A stretch of 5,488 bases of DNA from Gammaproteobacteria bacterium (GTDB lineage: Bacteria; Pseudomonadota; Gammaproteobacteria; Comchoanobacterales; Comchoanobacteraceae), in NCBI GenBank assembly GCA_029243665.1, contig JAQWRO010000104.1, positions 1 to 5,488 on the forward strand, in the 5' to 3' direction. Below, one piece after another: positions 5,420 through 5,488 of the stretch. Every line of letters starts with the position of its first letter. The stretch's first letter is position 1. The translations under genes were made by a program, and so were the position numbers. Under the pieces are notes generated by a model. It ran no database searches. It was not told the DNA's origin and worked only from the letters and a program-made list of their open reading frames with translations.

Positions 5420-5488
5420 ATGGGTGAAGATGAAAATAAAGATAATGATTATAAACAGATTAGACTCGGTCTAACAGCCGAAAGTAAA
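5420..5488 (+). CDS. start of an unknown gene, cut by the window end
   Basis: An open frame begins MGEDENKDNDYKQIRLGLT and runs to the window edge without a stop (23 codons seen; 25 if the ATG at 5414 is used). The N-terminus is highly acidic and hydrophilic, with no signal peptide. It starts 41 bases after the stop of the 643-residue gene (35 with the alternative start), on the same strand, with a good Shine-Dalgarno and no evident terminator between, so the two are probably co-transcribed. Too little is visible for any family call. Confidence 0.6.
   Translation, partial: MGEDENKDNDYKQIRLGLTAESK

Overview
The window looks like chromosomal DNA from an AT-leaning gammaproteobacterium, possibly a host-associated one. 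The evidence is an aerobic-type coproporphyrinogen oxidase (HemF), an IspA/XseB pair in the order usual for gammaproteobacteria, and a BioC-like protein. An origin in Legionellales or a Coxiella/Berkiella-like lineage is only an inference. It rests on the lack of dxs next to ispA, on the divergence of several housekeeping proteins at conserved sites, and on large Lys/Glu/Asn-rich unknown proteins beside them. No Dot/Icm or other secretion gene is present to confirm it.

Left part, 1-2653: housekeeping genes. A plus-strand BioC-like methyltransferase relative, probably cut at its 5' end by the window edge and without a recognisable SAM-binding glycine motif, converges on a minus-strand operon xseB-ispA-hemF. 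The convergent stop codons share the palindrome CTAG, so there is no intergenic terminator. Within the operon, xseB overlaps ispA by 14 bases and ispA overlaps hemF by 7 bases, which suggests translational coupling. The products are the small subunit of exonuclease VII (DNA repair), a short-chain (farnesyl-type) polyprenyl diphosphate synthase, and the oxygen-dependent enzyme of late heme synthesis.

Middle, about 2654-2733: a short divergent control region. It holds a plausible sigma70-type promoter, a small palindrome over the -10 and a strong Shine-Dalgarno for the rightward gene.

Right part, 2734-5488: accessory or unknown genes, all on the plus strand. A 207-residue GTG-initiated protein contains a region that I read as a standalone LPD7-like domain, a module best known as an appendage of relaxases and other large polyvalent proteins. 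After an 89-base gap with a textbook extended -10 promoter comes a 643-residue protein of unknown function, with a coiled-coil C-terminal third and a charged, Ser/Thr-rich tail. A third gene starts 41 bases (35 by the alternative start) after it and runs off the window. These genes could be effectors or parts of an uncharacterised locus, but the sequence alone does not show a function. No RNA gene, CRISPR array, insertion sequence or attachment site was found.
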